Shown: positions 26,310 to 35,293 of the stretch, one piece after another
How the letters are laid out: each line of letters begins with the position of its first letter
Numbering within the stretch: the first letter of the stretch is position 1
Assembly: GCF_016902345.1 (NCBI RefSeq)
Contig: NZ_JACJLR010000005.1
Span: 81,871 to 145,870, forward strand
Source of the DNA: Mediterraneibacter glycyrrhizinilyticus
Lineage (GTDB): Bacteria; Bacillota; Clostridia; Lachnospirales; Lachnospiraceae
Length of the DNA: 64,000 bases
Reading direction: 5' to 3'
Notes under the pieces: model-generated
What the model was told of the DNA's origin: nothing
What the model saw: only the letters and a program-made list of their open reading frames with translations
The model's database searches: none
Position numbers and translations under genes: made by a program

Positions 26310-26652
26310 GAGACAGGCTTTGAAGGGAAGAAGTAGGGGACAGCTGTGAAAACAGAAAGCAGCCGGCTGATGAGAGGCGCGTGATACGCTGTTATCCGAA
26401 TACATCCCGGAGCTTCGCACCGAAGCATTCCAGTGGTTCGGACACAGGAGGAATGTGGGTAGGCTGCGACGGACTGGAGCGCGTTACAGCTCCCGGGAGG
26501 CTGACAGAGAGATTCGGTTTCACAGAACGTCCTGATCTGGTGAAAGATGCGGAACGGGGATGAAGCTGTGAGAGCATACTGTCGGTGAATTAAGGTGGTA
26601 CCACGGTCAGATATCCGTCCTTATTGCGATGAGCAGTGAGGGCGGTTTTTTG
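26310..26652 (+). ncRNA. T-box leader of tyrS
   Basis: The T-box core TGGTACCACGG (26596-26606) precedes a terminator (26615-26620 region pairing with 26639-26645, then six T). About 290 nt of structured leader lies upstream. A TAC triplet at 26401-26403 is a candidate Tyr specifier, not proven by folding. The gene encodes tyrosyl-tRNA synthetase, so control by uncharged tRNA(Tyr) is expected. Confidence 0.88.
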
Positions 26653-26745
26653 TTTCGCAGGAAATGTTCCATGGGAAAGTCCTATGGACTCCCCCGGATC
26701 ATCTCAGAACTGACCGGTATTTTGCAAAGAAAAGGAGTTAGGAAG

Positions 26746-27969
26746 ATGGGAATTTACGAAGAACTTCAGGCGAGAGGGCTGATCGCCCAGGTGACAGATG
26801 AGGAGCGGATCAGAGATCTGGTGAATAACGGAAAGGCAGTGTTCTACATCGGGTTCGACCCGACGGCGGACAGCCTGCATGTGGGACATTTCATGGCGCT
26901 GTGCCTTATGAAACGGCTTCAGGAGGCAGGCAACAAACCAATCGCGCTGATCGGAGGCGGTACCGGATACATCGGAGATCCCTCCGGAAGGACGGACATG
27001 AGGAGCATGATGACGCCGGAACAGATCCAGCACAACTGCGACTGCTTCAAAAAGCAGATGAGCAAGTTTATCGATTTTTCCGAAGGCAAAGCTCTGATGG
27101 TAAACAATGCGGACTGGCTGCTCGATCTGAATTATATTGAGCTGCTGCGTGAAGTGGGACCCCACTTCTCCGTCAACAGAATGCTTGCGGCAGAGTGCTA
27201 CAAACAGAGGATGGAGAGAGGCTTAAGCTTCCTTGAGTTCAACTACATGATCATGCAGGCGTATGACTTCTACGCACTGTTCCAGAAATATGGATGTAAC
27301 CTTCAGTTCGGAGGGGATGACCAGTGGAGCAACATGCTGGCGGGAACAGAACTGATCCGCAGGAAGCTGGGTGAGGACGCAGGCGCGATGACGATCACAC
27401 TGCTCCTGAACTCGGAAGGCAAAAAGATGGGTAAGACCCAGTCTGGTGCGGTATGGCTTGACCCGGAGAAGACATCTCCATTTGACTTCTATCAGTACTG
27501 GAGAAACGTGGCGGATGCAGACGTGCTCAAATGCATTCGTATGCTGACTTTCCTTCCGCTGGAGGAGATCGACAAGATGGATTCTTGGGAAGGCGCTCAG
27601 CTTAACACTGCAAAGGAGATCCTGGCGTACGAACTGACAAAACTGGTACACGGTGAGGAAGAGGCGAAGAAGGCGCAGGAGAGTGCCCGGGCGCTGTTCA
27701 GCAAAGGAAATGCGGCAGAGATGCCGACAGCAGAACTTGCGGAGGATGATTTTGAAGACGGATCCATAAATATCCTGACCATGCTTGTAAAGAGCAATCT
27801 GGTACCGTCCAGATCCGAGGCGAGACGCGCGGTGCAGCAGGGCGGCGTTACAGTGGACGACGAGAAAGTCGGAGATATCAATGCTGCATTTACAAAGGAT
27901 GCTCTTGCCGGAGAAGGTGTGATCGTTAAAAAAGGAAAGAAAAATTTCCGCAGGGTGGTAGTGAAATAG
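26746..27969 (+). CDS. tyrS: Tyrosyl-tRNA synthetase
   Basis: Class Ic synthetase, 407 residues. The ATG at 26746 follows AAAGGAG and lies after the T-box terminator; longer in-frame readings would run through that terminator. The HIGH-type motif reads HVGH, the tyrosine-binding region QAYDFYALF is present and the KMSKS-type motif is KKMGKT. A C-terminal S4 RNA-binding domain (about 340-407, [17 protein letters not shown]) completes the enzyme. Confidence 0.96.
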   Translation: MGIYEELQARGLIAQVTDEERIRDLVNNGKAVFYIGFDPTADSLHVGHFMALCLMKRLQEAGNKPIALIGGGTGYIGDPSGRTDMRSMMTPEQIQHNCDCFKKQMSKFIDFSEGKALMVNNADWLLDLNYIELLREVGPHFSVNRMLAAECYKQRMERGLSFLEFNYMIMQAYDFYALFQKYGCNLQFGGDDQWSNMLAGTELIRRKLGEDAGAMTITLLLNSEGKKMGKTQSGAVWLDPEKTSPFDFYQYWRNVADADVLKCIRMLTFLPLEEIDKMDSWEGAQLNTAKEILAYELTKLVHGEEEAKKAQESARALFSKGNAAEMPTAELAEDDFEDGSINILTMLVKSNLVPSRSEARRAVQQGGVTVDDEKVGDINAAFTKDALAGEGVIVKKGKKNFRRVVVK

Positions 27970-28038
27970 TTTCTGCGGGAAAGCGCGGGGAAGAAAAACA
28001 GACAAATTTATTGCAGCATAGCAGAAGGGTGGTGTCTT

Positions 28039-28545
28039 ATGGGATTTAAAGAGATAAATGCGGAAGAGCTTCAGTTTAACCCCTTCACAAAGATCGGGAA
28101 AGAGTGGATGCTCATCACGGCGGGAGACGAGGAAAAGCACAATACGATGACAGCCAGCTGGGGCGCGCTGGGGATCATGTGGGGAAAGAATGTGGCGACG
28201 GTATATCTCAGACCTCAGCGTTACACAAAAGAGTTCGTTGACAACGGAGAAAAGTTCACCATATCATTTTACGGTGAGGAATATCGAAAAGCGCTTAATA
28301 TCTGCGGATCCAAGTCCGGGCGTGACTGTGATAAAGAAAATGAGGCGGGGCTGACCCCTTATTACACGGACGGGACAACTGCTTTTGAGGAGGCAGAGAT
28401 GATCTTTGTCTGCAGGAAGCTGTACAGCCAGCCGATGGGACCGGAATATTTTACAGAGGACTGGATCGACGGGAAATGGTATCCCCAGAAGGATTACCAT
28501 GTGATGTATATGGCGGCGATCGAGAAAGTGCTCGTAAGAGAATAA
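28039..28545 (+). CDS. Flavin reductase-like (FMN-binding split-barrel) protein
   Basis: The 168-residue protein matches the flavin reductase/flavoredoxin fold: NTMTASWGALGIMWGK binds FMN in this family, followed by YLRPQRYTKEFVDN and a YSQPMGPEYF segment. No partner oxygenase is nearby. It follows tyrS by about 70 bases without a clear promoter, so it may be read through from tyrS. The precise substrate is unknown. Confidence 0.8.
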   Translation: MGFKEINAEELQFNPFTKIGKEWMLITAGDEEKHNTMTASWGALGIMWGKNVATVYLRPQRYTKEFVDNGEKFTISFYGEEYRKALNICGSKSGRDCDKENEAGLTPYYTDGTTAFEEAEMIFVCRKLYSQPMGPEYFTEDWIDGKWYPQKDYHVMYMAAIEKVLVRE

Positions 28546-28583
28546 AAAAGAATATGGATATATTGTCTGTATATTGACGCAGA

Positions 28584-28625
28584 AAACAGTGCCGCGGAAA
28601 CTATCCGGTTTCCGCGGCACTGTTT
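28584..28625. terminator. Bidirectional terminator between the flavin reductase-like and GH13 genes
   Basis: A perfect stem of about 18 bp (AAACAGTGCCGCGGAAAC at 28584-28601 with its complement at 28608-28625) has A-rich sequence before it and T-rich after it. It lies between converging genes and can serve both. Confidence 0.85.
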
Positions 28626-28676
28626 ATTTCAGATGATGCCTGAAAAAAACGCTTGGGCGAACAGATCTGGTGCTTT

Positions 28677-30167
28677 TTATATCGCTTTGAGATACTGTAC
28701 GCTGTAAGGCGGCAGTGTGAGCTGTCCGCTCAGAGAGATCTTTTTTGCGGCAGCATCAGCCGCAGAGGTCTCGCCGGCAGAGGTTTCGCCGGGGACTGCG
28801 TTGTTCACTGTTGTTTCGTCCGAGCCAGCTCCATCTGCGATCGCTTTATCCGCAGCTGTCTCACTATGTGCCGCTTCCTTCACGGTTGTTTCAACAGGAT
28901 CGGTTTCGGCAGCCGCTTTTTTGGCGCTGTCGATGAGATCTATAAATGTCCCCTGAAGTTCGCTGTTCCCGGCAGTGAATTCGGAATCCGATGCGTTGAT
29001 CGCTACAAGGACACGCTCACTGTCTGTCTTCCGCTCAAAGATGAGCTGATGGTTTGTGATGACTACATTGCGGTAGATCCCGTTGCAGAGCGCATCGCTG
29101 TGCCTGCGGATCTGGATCAGTGTCTTGATGAAGTCTGTCAGGTCGTTCGGTTTCGGCGCTTCAAAACAGGGGCGCAGTGCATAGTCATTGTCAGGAGCTT
29201 TGACTCCTTCTTCACCCCACTCACTTCCATAGTAAATGCACGGGATACCCGGCATGCCGAAGAGGATGGCGTAGGTGAGCGGGAGATGTTCCTTATTGGT
29301 CAGGATGCTCGCGATCCTGGTCACATCATGGTTATCCACGAAGTTCATCAGATGTTTGCCCCGATAGATACACCACTGTTCCGGTCCGTACTGGCGGTTC
29401 AGAGAGTGCGCGATCTCAAACAGGTTCATGCTGTTGAAACTGGAGAAGATTCCTTTATAACACTCATAATTTGTACAGCTGTGGAGCATCTCGTCGTTGA
29501 CGATCAGATTGTAGTCTCCAAAGAGGACCTCTCCGATCAGAGCGAACCCGGGTTTGATCTCATCGCAGAACCTGCGCAGACGTCTCATAAAATCGTGGTC
29601 CAGGGAGTAGGCAACATCCAGGCGGAGTCCGTCGATCCCGAACTCCTCGATCCACATTTTTACGCACTCCAGGAGATAATCCACTACAGCGGGATTCTGG
29701 AGGTTCAGTTTTACAAGTTCATAATGTCCCTCCCAGCCTTCGTACCAGAAGCCGTCATTATAGCCGCTGTTGCCGTCAAAGTTGATGATGAACCAGTCTT
29801 TGTAGGGGGAATCCCATTTTTTCTCCTGGACGTCCTTGAATGCCCAGAAACCTCTTCCGACATGATTGAACACTCCATCCAGCATGATCTTTACATTGTG
29901 ATCGTGAAGCGCCTGGCAGACTTCCCTGAAGTCTTCGTTCGTGCCCAGACGGCAGTCAATCTTTTTGAAATCTCTTGTGTCGTATCCGTGATTGTCTGAT
30001 TCGAAGATCGGATTTAAGATGATGGAGCCGATTCCGAGCTCCTGCAGATATCCCGCCCATTCACCGATCTTGAGGATGCGGTGAGCCGTGATGCCGTCGT
30101 TGTGTACCGGTGCGCCGCAAAAGCCGATGGGGTATATCTGATAAAAAGTTTCATTGTAAGCCCACAT
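28677..30167 (-). CDS. Cytoplasmic GH13 alpha-amylase-family glycosidase with an Ala/Thr/Glu-rich insert
   Basis: Starch or malto-oligosaccharide type enzyme, 496 residues, no signal peptide. The (beta/alpha)8 barrel shows YQIYPIGF near the start, DGVFNHVG, the nucleophile Asp in GLRLDVA, the acid/base Glu in LIGEVLFGD and FVDNHDVTR; the catalytic set is intact. The C-terminal beta domain (about 380-496) is interrupted by about 60 low-complexity residues (roughly 415-475, repeated Thr/Ala/Glu/Asp) between IDLIDSA and LTLPPYSVQYL. A GGAAGG-type site precedes the ATG. It is the only reverse-strand gene seen in the window. Confidence 0.88.
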   Translation of the reverse strand: MWAYNETFYQIYPIGFCGAPVHNDGITAHRILKIGEWAGYLQELGIGSIILNPIFESDNHGYDTRDFKKIDCRLGTNEDFREVCQALHDHNVKIMLDGVFNHVGRGFWAFKDVQEKKWDSPYKDWFIINFDGNSGYNDGFWYEGWEGHYELVKLNLQNPAVVDYLLECVKMWIEEFGIDGLRLDVAYSLDHDFMRRLRRFCDEIKPGFALIGEVLFGDYNLIVNDEMLHSCTNYECYKGIFSSFNSMNLFEIAHSLNRQYGPEQWCIYRGKHLMNFVDNHDVTRIASILTNKEHLPLTYAILFGMPGIPCIYYGSEWGEEGVKAPDNDYALRPCFEAPKPNDLTDFIKTLIQIRRHSDALCNGIYRNVVITNHQLIFERKTDSERVLVAINASDSEFTAGNSELQGTFIDLIDSAKKAAAETDPVETTVKEAAHSETAADKAIADGAGSDETTVNNAVPGETSAGETSAADAAAKKISLSGQLTLPPYSVQYLKAI

Positions 30168-30268
30168 GATTCTAGTACCTTCCTTTTCCTTTATTGATAA
30201 TGTAAATAGTATAACATAAAAATGAAAAAAAGACAGCTTTTTTGTGCAAAATTTACAAAAGAGCCGGA

Positions 30269-30297
30269 TTGACAGTGTGCAGATGTGAGATTATACT
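30269..30297 (+). promoter_or_regulatory. Promoter of the surface-protein gene
   Basis: TTGACA (30269-30274) and TATACT (30292-30297), 17-bp spacer. The remaining 100 bases to the start show no other clear motif. Confidence 0.65.
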
Positions 30298-30412
30298 GAA
30301 AAGAAAGACAAAACAGAGCGTGGTATTAGTAGAAAACAGACCTGCTGAAAATGCAGTTTGGAAGCAGTTTAAAAGACGGCTGCCATGAATAAGCGATGGA
30401 GGGATGGATTTG

Positions 30413-31519
30413 ATGAAGATCTACACAGCAGCAAAGAAAATTTCAGCACTTCTGCTTGCCGGGATGCTGATCACCGCGGCGGCTCCTCAGGCGGTGTATG
30501 CGCAGGAGCTGGAAAACGAGGTGACTACACAGAGTGATGCGGACAGCGAGGAGAACGCTGGTCAGACAGAGAAGGAAAATGATATCACTGTCCTGGAGGG
30601 CGAATACGAGAACAATGCGCCGGGGAATATGAAAGATCAGCCTGCCGGAAAGGAAGACGCAGAAAATGTGGACGATAACGGAGATACGAAAACCACAAAA
30701 GTCACGGATGATATAGAAATCACGGATAATACAGAAGCCGCGGGCGATGCAGAAACCACAGATGCAGATAATACACAAGCCACAGAGAATACAGAAACCA
30801 CAGATGATATAGAAGTTCCGGAAGACACGGAGGGAACGCTCCCGGACGGGACGACAGGCGCGGGAGAAAACCTTCCCGGAGAAATAGCCGGAGATCCAAG
30901 CGGGATCGGCGGAAGTTCCGCGTTTCTCCAGGAAGATCCTGCCACGGGGATCATTGCGGACGCCGCTGAAGCGGTATTCCCGGCAGGGACGGTGTTGTAT
31001 GTGACTTCAGTGGAGAGCGGAGAGGCTTATGATCAGATCGGCACTCTGATGTCCATGATCGCCGACCGGTTTAAAGTCTACGATATCCGCTTTATCAATA
31101 TGCTGGATCAATCCATGACAGAGCCGGCAGGAACAGTGAAGATATCGATCCCGGTTCCGGAAGGCTATGATACGGAACATCTCTCAGTTTCAAGACTGGG
31201 AGAGGACGGGACGAGAACGGAGATGCCTTTTGAAATTACAGACGGCAAGGCGTTATTCGAGACGGATGCTGCGGGAACCTTTCTTATTGCGCAGATGAAA
31301 GTGCTGCCGGAGTCCCTTGAGATGACAGAGAAAACGGAGAGAGTGGAACTGACGAAGAAAGTGTCTCAGCAGGCAGCAGGAACGTCCGCTGTTTCAAAAA
31401 CGTCGCTCCTGACAAGCCCGAAGACGGGAGACGACACAGACGTGGCTGTGTGGGGCGGACTGATGGCGGCGGCAGTGGGGGTGCTCCTTGTGTTTGTTGT
31501 GATCAAGAGAAAGAAATAG
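30413..31519 (+). CDS. Secreted cell-wall-anchored protein with LPXTG-like sorting signal
   Basis: Surface protein of 368 residues. I chose the ATG at 30413 because GGAGGG is 9 bases upstream; the ATG at 30404 is too close. A signal peptide (about 1-31, ending VYAQ) is followed by about 130 residues very rich in Glu, Thr, Asp and Asn with short TTD/TEN-type repeats. A globular part (about 175-300) has beta-rich character (PAGTVKISIPVPEGYD). The C terminus has SPKTGDD, a hydrophobic helix and a KRKK tail, which fits a sortase sorting signal with S in place of L. No sortase gene is nearby. Function unknown. Confidence 0.78.
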   Translation: MKIYTAAKKISALLLAGMLITAAAPQAVYAQELENEVTTQSDADSEENAGQTEKENDITVLEGEYENNAPGNMKDQPAGKEDAENVDDNGDTKTTKVTDDIEITDNTEAAGDAETTDADNTQATENTETTDDIEVPEDTEGTLPDGTTGAGENLPGEIAGDPSGIGGSSAFLQEDPATGIIADAAEAVFPAGTVLYVTSVESGEAYDQIGTLMSMIADRFKVYDIRFINMLDQSMTEPAGTVKISIPVPEGYDTEHLSVSRLGEDGTRTEMPFEITDGKALFETDAAGTFLIAQMKVLPESLEMTEKTERVELTKKVSQQAAGTSAVSKTSLLTSPKTGDDTDVAVWGGLMAAAVGVLLVFVVIKRKK

Positions 31520-31581
31520 GATCAGGAAGAGGTCTTTTATAGAAAACGGTGAAAAACTGTGAAAGAAAAGAAGAAAAAATC

Positions 31582-31610
31582 TTGACATGGGGTTGACAGA
31601 GTAATATAAT
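31582..31610 (+). promoter_or_regulatory. Promoter of rplM-rpsI
   Basis: TTGACA (31582-31587) and TATAAT (31605-31610) with a 17-bp spacer is a consensus vegetative promoter. A second TTGACA at 31593 is too close to the -10. The leader before rplM is about 105 nt; I saw no certain regulatory fold in it. Confidence 0.85.
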
Positions 31611-31721
31611 AGTACAGCGTGAAAAAAGGGAGAAACAGTATACACCATAGCCCCGGAGTGTGCTGATTTCACATAAATACAAGCAAATGTTATCTGATGA
31701 TTATTTATAGGAGGAACACCC

Positions 31722-32150
31722 ATGAAAACTTATATGGCTAACCCTGACAAGATTGAAAGAAAATGGTATGTGGTTGACGCCGAAGGCTGCACACTGGGAC
31801 GTCTTGCTTCCGAAGTGGCTAAGGTGCTCAGAGGAAAGAACAAACCGGAATATACACCGCACATTGATACAGGCGATTATGTGATCGTTGTAAACGCTGA
31901 TAAGGTGAAAGTTACAGGAAAGAAACTTCAGCAGAAAGTTTACTACAGACACTCCGATTATGTAGGAGGAATGAAAGAGACAACACTTGCCGAGATGATG
32001 GCAAAGAAACCTGAGAAGGTTATCGAGCTGGCTGTTAAGGGAATGCTCCCGAAAGGACCTATGGGAAGAGACATGATCAAGAAGCTTCATGTTTACGCTG
32101 GCCCAGAGCATGCACATCAGGCTCAGAAGCCGGAAGTTCTGACATTTTAG
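31722..32150 (+). CDS. rplM: 50S ribosomal protein L13
   Basis: Large-subunit protein of 142 residues, normal length. [38 protein letters not shown] and [11 protein letters not shown] are conserved L13 stretches. A TAGGAGGA site precedes the ATG. rpsI follows after 26 bases. Confidence 0.98.
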   Translation: MKTYMANPDKIERKWYVVDAEGCTLGRLASEVAKVLRGKNKPEYTPHIDTGDYVIVVNADKVKVTGKKLQQKVYYRHSDYVGGMKETTLAEMMAKKPEKVIELAVKGMLPKGPMGRDMIKKLHVYAGPEHAHQAQKPEVLTF

Positions 32151-32176
32151 GTAGAGGTTGAAAGGAGGATATAACA

Positions 32177-32569
32177 GTGGCTAACGCAAAATACTACGGA
32201 ACAGGAAGAAGAAAAAAATCAGTAGCAAGAGTTTATCTTGTACCTGGAACAGGTAAGATCACAATAAATAAAAGAGACATCGACGAGTATCTCGGACTTG
32301 AGACGCTCAAGGTTATCGTTCGCCAGCCGCTCGTTGCGACAGGCACAGTCGATAAGTTCGATGTGATCGTAAACGTACACGGAGGCGGTTACACAGGACA
32401 GGCAGGAGCGATCCGCCACGGTATCTCAAGAGCTCTTCTTGAGGCAGACGCTGAGTACAGACCGGTTCTCAAGAGCGCAGGATTCCTGACTCGTGACCCG
32501 AGAATGAAAGAGCGTAAGAAATACGGCCTCAAGGCTGCCCGTCGCGCTCCGCAGTTCAGCAAGCGCTAA
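32177..32569 (+). CDS. rpsI: 30S ribosomal protein S9
   Basis: Small-subunit protein of 130 residues with a GTG start after [24 protein letters not shown] and the invariant C-terminal FSKR are present, so the gene is complete. The conjugative element begins right after the stop. The 3' end of rpsI is a known ICE attachment site in Firmicutes, and integration here has preserved the coding sequence. Confidence 0.98.
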   Translation: MANAKYYGTGRRKKSVARVYLVPGTGKITINKRDIDEYLGLETLKVIVRQPLVATGTVDKFDVIVNVHGGGYTGQAGAIRHGISRALLEADAEYRPVLKSAGFLTRDPRMKERKKYGLKAARRAPQFSKR

Positions 32570-32592
32570 ACTTTATCAAAAGTGGTCAAAAA

Positions 32593-32625
32593 CCCCGGAA
32601 CTACGCGGTTTCCGGGGTTTTTCCT
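32593..32625 (+). terminator. Rho-independent terminator after rpsI
   Basis: CCCCGGAA (32593-32600) pairs with TTCCGGGG (32609-32616), followed by TTTTTCC. It could belong to the chromosome or to the element end. Confidence 0.8.
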
Positions 32626-32630
32626 TTTCA

Positions 32631-32830
32631 AATGGTTTGACGCAATTTGACAGAACGAAGCCTCTTTTAACCCGTTTTCTATGGGTTAAATGGTGGACAA
32701 CCACCCCAAAAAGAGGGCTTATGGGTTAAAAAATAGGACAACCGAGACGCGATTTTGGGATGCCAAGGGGATGTTTATTTATACATCTCCAAGAGACCTT
32801 TTTCGTGAAAACGGTTTGTCTGAATTTGAC
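32631..32830. repeat. Direct and inverted repeats at the ICE left end
   Basis: Two 21-bp direct repeats of the form AxGGTTTGxCxxAATTTGAC lie at 32631-32651 and 32810-32830. Between them ATGGGTTAAA occurs at 32681 and 32721 (40-bp period, each followed by GGACAACC), and TTTAACCC at 32666 is its inverted form. No gene is evident from 32570 to 33012. Such repeats could be integrase arm sites, excisionase sites or ParB/replication sites. Confidence 0.7.
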
Positions 32831-32864
32831 CTAATTTGAACAAAAGAGAATAAATCTAATCGCC

Positions 32865-32897
32865 AAGCGCTCAGTATTTTCTACTGGGCGCTTTTTG
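32865..32897 (+). terminator. Rho-independent terminator in the ICE left end
   Basis: AAGCGCTCAGTA (32865-32876) pairs with TACTGGGCGCTT (32882-32893, one G-U pair), followed by more T. Confidence 0.75.
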
Positions 32898-32932
32898 CGT
32901 TTCCGGGGAATTTCATTCCGGGATAAGAAAAG

Positions 32933-32967
32933 GCCGTCACTTTCAATTTTTGAAGTGGCGGCTTTTT
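32933..32967 (+). terminator. Terminator or attenuator immediately before parA
   Basis: GCCGTCACTT (32933-32942) and AAGTGGCGGC (32953-32962) form a strong stem with extra inner pairs, followed by five T. The parA start is only about 45 bases further, so this may limit read-through from rpsI into the element. Confidence 0.7.
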
Positions 32968-33012
32968 CTATTTCCAGAAGCCATAGAACAATTCAGAAAT
33001 GAGGTGAAGTCA

Positions 33013-33834
33013 TTGAACACGCAAATCATCGCCATCGCCAACCAGAAAGGCGGCGTTGGCAAGACAACCACCTGCGCGAACCTGGGGATTGGGCTGGCGC
33101 AGGCCGGAAAGAAAGTGCTGCTGATCGACGGGGACCCGCAAGGCAGCCTGACCATCAGCCTGGGCCACCCCCAGCCGGACAAGCTGCCCTTTACCCTGTC
33201 CGACGCAATGGGCCGTATCCTGATGGACGAGCCGCTGCGCCCCGGCGAGGGTATCCTGCACCACCCGGAGGGCGTTGACCTGATGCCCGCAGACATCCAG
33301 CTCTCCGGCATGGAGGTCTCCCTGGTGAACGCCATGAGCCGAGAGACCATCCTGCGGCAGTATCTGGACACGCTCAAGGGACAGTATTCCCATATCCTGA
33401 TTGACTGCCAGCCATCCCTGGGTATGCTCACGGTCAACGCCCTGGCCGCCGCCAACAGGGTCATAATCCCCGTTCAGGCGGAGTACCTGCCCGCCAAGGG
33501 CCTGGAACAGCTGCTCCAGACCGTAAACAAGGTGAAGCGGCAGATCAACCCCAAGCTCCAGATCGACGGCATATTGCTGACGATGGTGGACAACCGCACC
33601 AACTTCGCCAAGGAGATTGCCGCCCTGCTGCGGGAGACCTATGGCAGCAAAATCAAGGTGTTCGGCACCGAGATTCCCCATTCTGTCCGGGCAAAGGAGA
33701 TCAGCGCCGAGGGCAAAAGCATTTTTGCCCATGACCCTAATGGCAAGGTGGCCGAGGGCTATAAGAATCTGACCAAGGAGGTGATAAAACTTGAAAAGCA
33801 GCGCGAAAAAAGTAGAGCTGGCTCCATACGATGA
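33013..33834 (+). CDS. parA: ParA/Soj-type partition ATPase
   Basis: Walker-type ATPase of 273 residues. The start is TTG at 33013 with GAGGTGAAG upstream; in-frame starts further upstream fall in the hairpin. The deviant Walker A KGGVGKTT, the IDGDPQGS motif and DCQPSLGMLTVNAL are intact. ParA with ParB stabilises the excised or replicating circular element. It overlaps parB by 44 bases. Confidence 0.95.
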   Translation: MNTQIIAIANQKGGVGKTTTCANLGIGLAQAGKKVLLIDGDPQGSLTISLGHPQPDKLPFTLSDAMGRILMDEPLRPGEGILHHPEGVDLMPADIQLSGMEVSLVNAMSRETILRQYLDTLKGQYSHILIDCQPSLGMLTVNALAAANRVIIPVQAEYLPAKGLEQLLQTVNKVKRQINPKLQIDGILLTMVDNRTNFAKEIAALLRETYGSKIKVFGTEIPHSVRAKEISAEGKSIFAHDPNGKVAEGYKNLTKEVIKLEKQREKSRAGSIR

Positions 33835-34717
33835 TTTGTTTTCCACCGAGGAAAGCCGCCAGGATGCCAAGCTGGAGAAGATACAGGAAATTCCGCTGTC
33901 TGAGCTGCACCCATTTAAGGGGCATCCCTTCAAAGTCAAGGATGACGAGGCCATGATGGAGACCGCCGACAGCGTTCGGCAGTATGGTGTTCTGGTTCCG
34001 GCGATCGCCCGCCCGGACCCGGAGGGCGGCTATGAGCTGGTTGCCGGTCACAGGCGGCACCGGGCCAGTGAGCTGGCCGAGAAAGAAACCATGCCTGTCA
34101 TTGTCCGAGACCTGGACGATGATGCTGCCACTATCATCATGGTGGACAGCAACTTACAACGTGAAAGCCTGCTCCCCAGCGAAAGGGCCTTTGCTTACAA
34201 GATGAAGCTGGAGGCTATGAAACACCAAGGCGCACGGGGGGACTTAACTTCGTCCCAACTTGGGACGAAGTTGCGTGCAGATGAATTGTTGGCGCAGCAG
34301 GCTGGTTCGAGTAGGAACCAGGTGCAGCGCTATATCCGCCTGACGGAGCTGATTCCCGAACTGCTGGATATGGTCGATGAAAAGAAAATCGCCCTCAATC
34401 CGGCTTATGAGCTGTCCTTTCTCAAAAAAGAAGAACAGCGGGATTTGCTGGACGCGATGGACAGCGAACAGGCTACCCCCTCTCTCTCCCAGGCTCAGCG
34501 ACTCAAGAAATACAGCCAGGAGGGACATCTGACCCTCGATATGATGCGCGTCATCATGGGTGAGGAAAAGAAAAGTGATCTCGACAAAGTGACTTTCACC
34601 TCCGACACCCTGCGGAAGTATTTCCCCAAAAGCTATACGCCCCAGCGGATGCAGGAAACCATTATCAAACTGCTGGAGGCGTGGCAGAAGAAGCGCCAGA
34701 GAGACCAGGAACGATGA
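33791..34717 (+). CDS. parB: ParB/Spo0J-family partition protein
   Basis: CTP-switch DNA-binding protein of the partition pair, 308 residues. The start is TTG at 33791 behind a full AAGGAGGTGA site inside parA. The ParB nuclease-like N-terminal domain shows IPLSELHPFKGHPF and ELVAGHRRHRASELA; the helix-turn-helix follows (about 140-210, LLAQQAGSSRNQVQRYIRL). The sequence near 34245-34275 contains a short palindromic duplication (TCCCAACTTGGGACGAAG) encoding SSQLGTKL. No parS site was identified by eye. Confidence 0.94.
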   Translation: MKSSAKKVELAPYDDLFSTEESRQDAKLEKIQEIPLSELHPFKGHPFKVKDDEAMMETADSVRQYGVLVPAIARPDPEGGYELVAGHRRHRASELAEKETMPVIVRDLDDDAATIIMVDSNLQRESLLPSERAFAYKMKLEAMKHQGARGDLTSSQLGTKLRADELLAQQAGSSRNQVQRYIRLTELIPELLDMVDEKKIALNPAYELSFLKKEEQRDLLDAMDSEQATPSLSQAQRLKKYSQEGHLTLDMMRVIMGEEKKSDLDKVTFTSDTLRKYFPKSYTPQRMQETIIKLLEAWQKKRQRDQER

Positions 34718-34729
34718 AAGGAGCCGCCT

Positions 34730-35005
34730 ATGAGGGATATTTCAGCCCGTGAGCTGAAAGGACACAATATCTTGGCCGTAGAGCGTTTTCAGGACAGCAC
34801 CCGCTGGATGATCGAGTTTTCCGTTCAGCGCCCTTGTTCCTACGGCTGCCCCGGCGATGATATGCGGCTGTTTCTTACGGAGGACGGGTATCAGGCCGCC
34901 CTCGTAAGCCAGAAGCGTCGGGAAATCAAAATCAAGCGGTATGCCCGTGTGATCGAGGGCCATGTGCTCGACTTCAAACCGGACAAGCGCCGCCGCCACC
35001 CGTAA
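34730..35005 (+). CDS. Small ICE protein, DUF5720-like (copy 1)
   Basis: The 91-residue protein has a conserved RLFLTEDGYQAAL core and an HVLDFKP end. It is clearly related to the protein at 36591-36902 (RLFLTEAGYQKSL core). Both resemble the DUF5720 family of conjugative elements, as far as I can recall it. AAAGGAG lies before the ATG. Function unknown. Confidence 0.7.
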   Translation: MRDISARELKGHNILAVERFQDSTRWMIEFSVQRPCSYGCPGDDMRLFLTEDGYQAALVSQKRREIKIKRYARVIEGHVLDFKPDKRRRHP

Positions 35006-35032
35006 ACTCATTATCACTACGAAAGGAAAGGA

Positions 35033-35224
35033 ATGAATATGTGTACTGTCCAGAGCATCAAAGATGCCATCCGGGAAAGTTGCCAGTCCCAGTATGATAT
35101 GGAATCCACCGACATTGACCGGGTTTTGCAGACCCTCCCGTTTTCGGAGCATGAGCCGATGTTCAGTCATCCGCCGAAGTACAAGCGTCCTTACCGGCCC
35201 TGGCAGAACAACAAAAACAGCTGA
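35033..35224 (+). CDS. Hypothetical 63-residue protein
   Basis: Unrecognised small protein in the parAB-accessory stretch; it starts with Met-Asn-Met-Cys and ends with a Lys/Tyr/Pro/Arg-rich tail. AAAGGAAAGG lies before the ATG and codon use is like that of its neighbours, so it is probably real. A hairpin-like sequence (GCCACAGTC...GATTGTGGC with T-run, about 35226-35260) follows and may be a weak terminator. Confidence 0.55.
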   Translation: MNMCTVQSIKDAIRESCQSQYDMESTDIDRVLQTLPFSEHEPMFSHPPKYKRPYRPWQNNKNS

Positions 35225-35293
35225 AAGCCACAGTCTTTTTCACGAAGGATTGTGGCTTTTTTCATGCCCTAAAATTAGAAAGGAGTGAAGTCA

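Noticed and set aside
26629..26745. Longer N terminus of TyrRS
   Set aside because: These codons run through the T-box terminator; the 26746 start has a good ribosome site and gives the family length.
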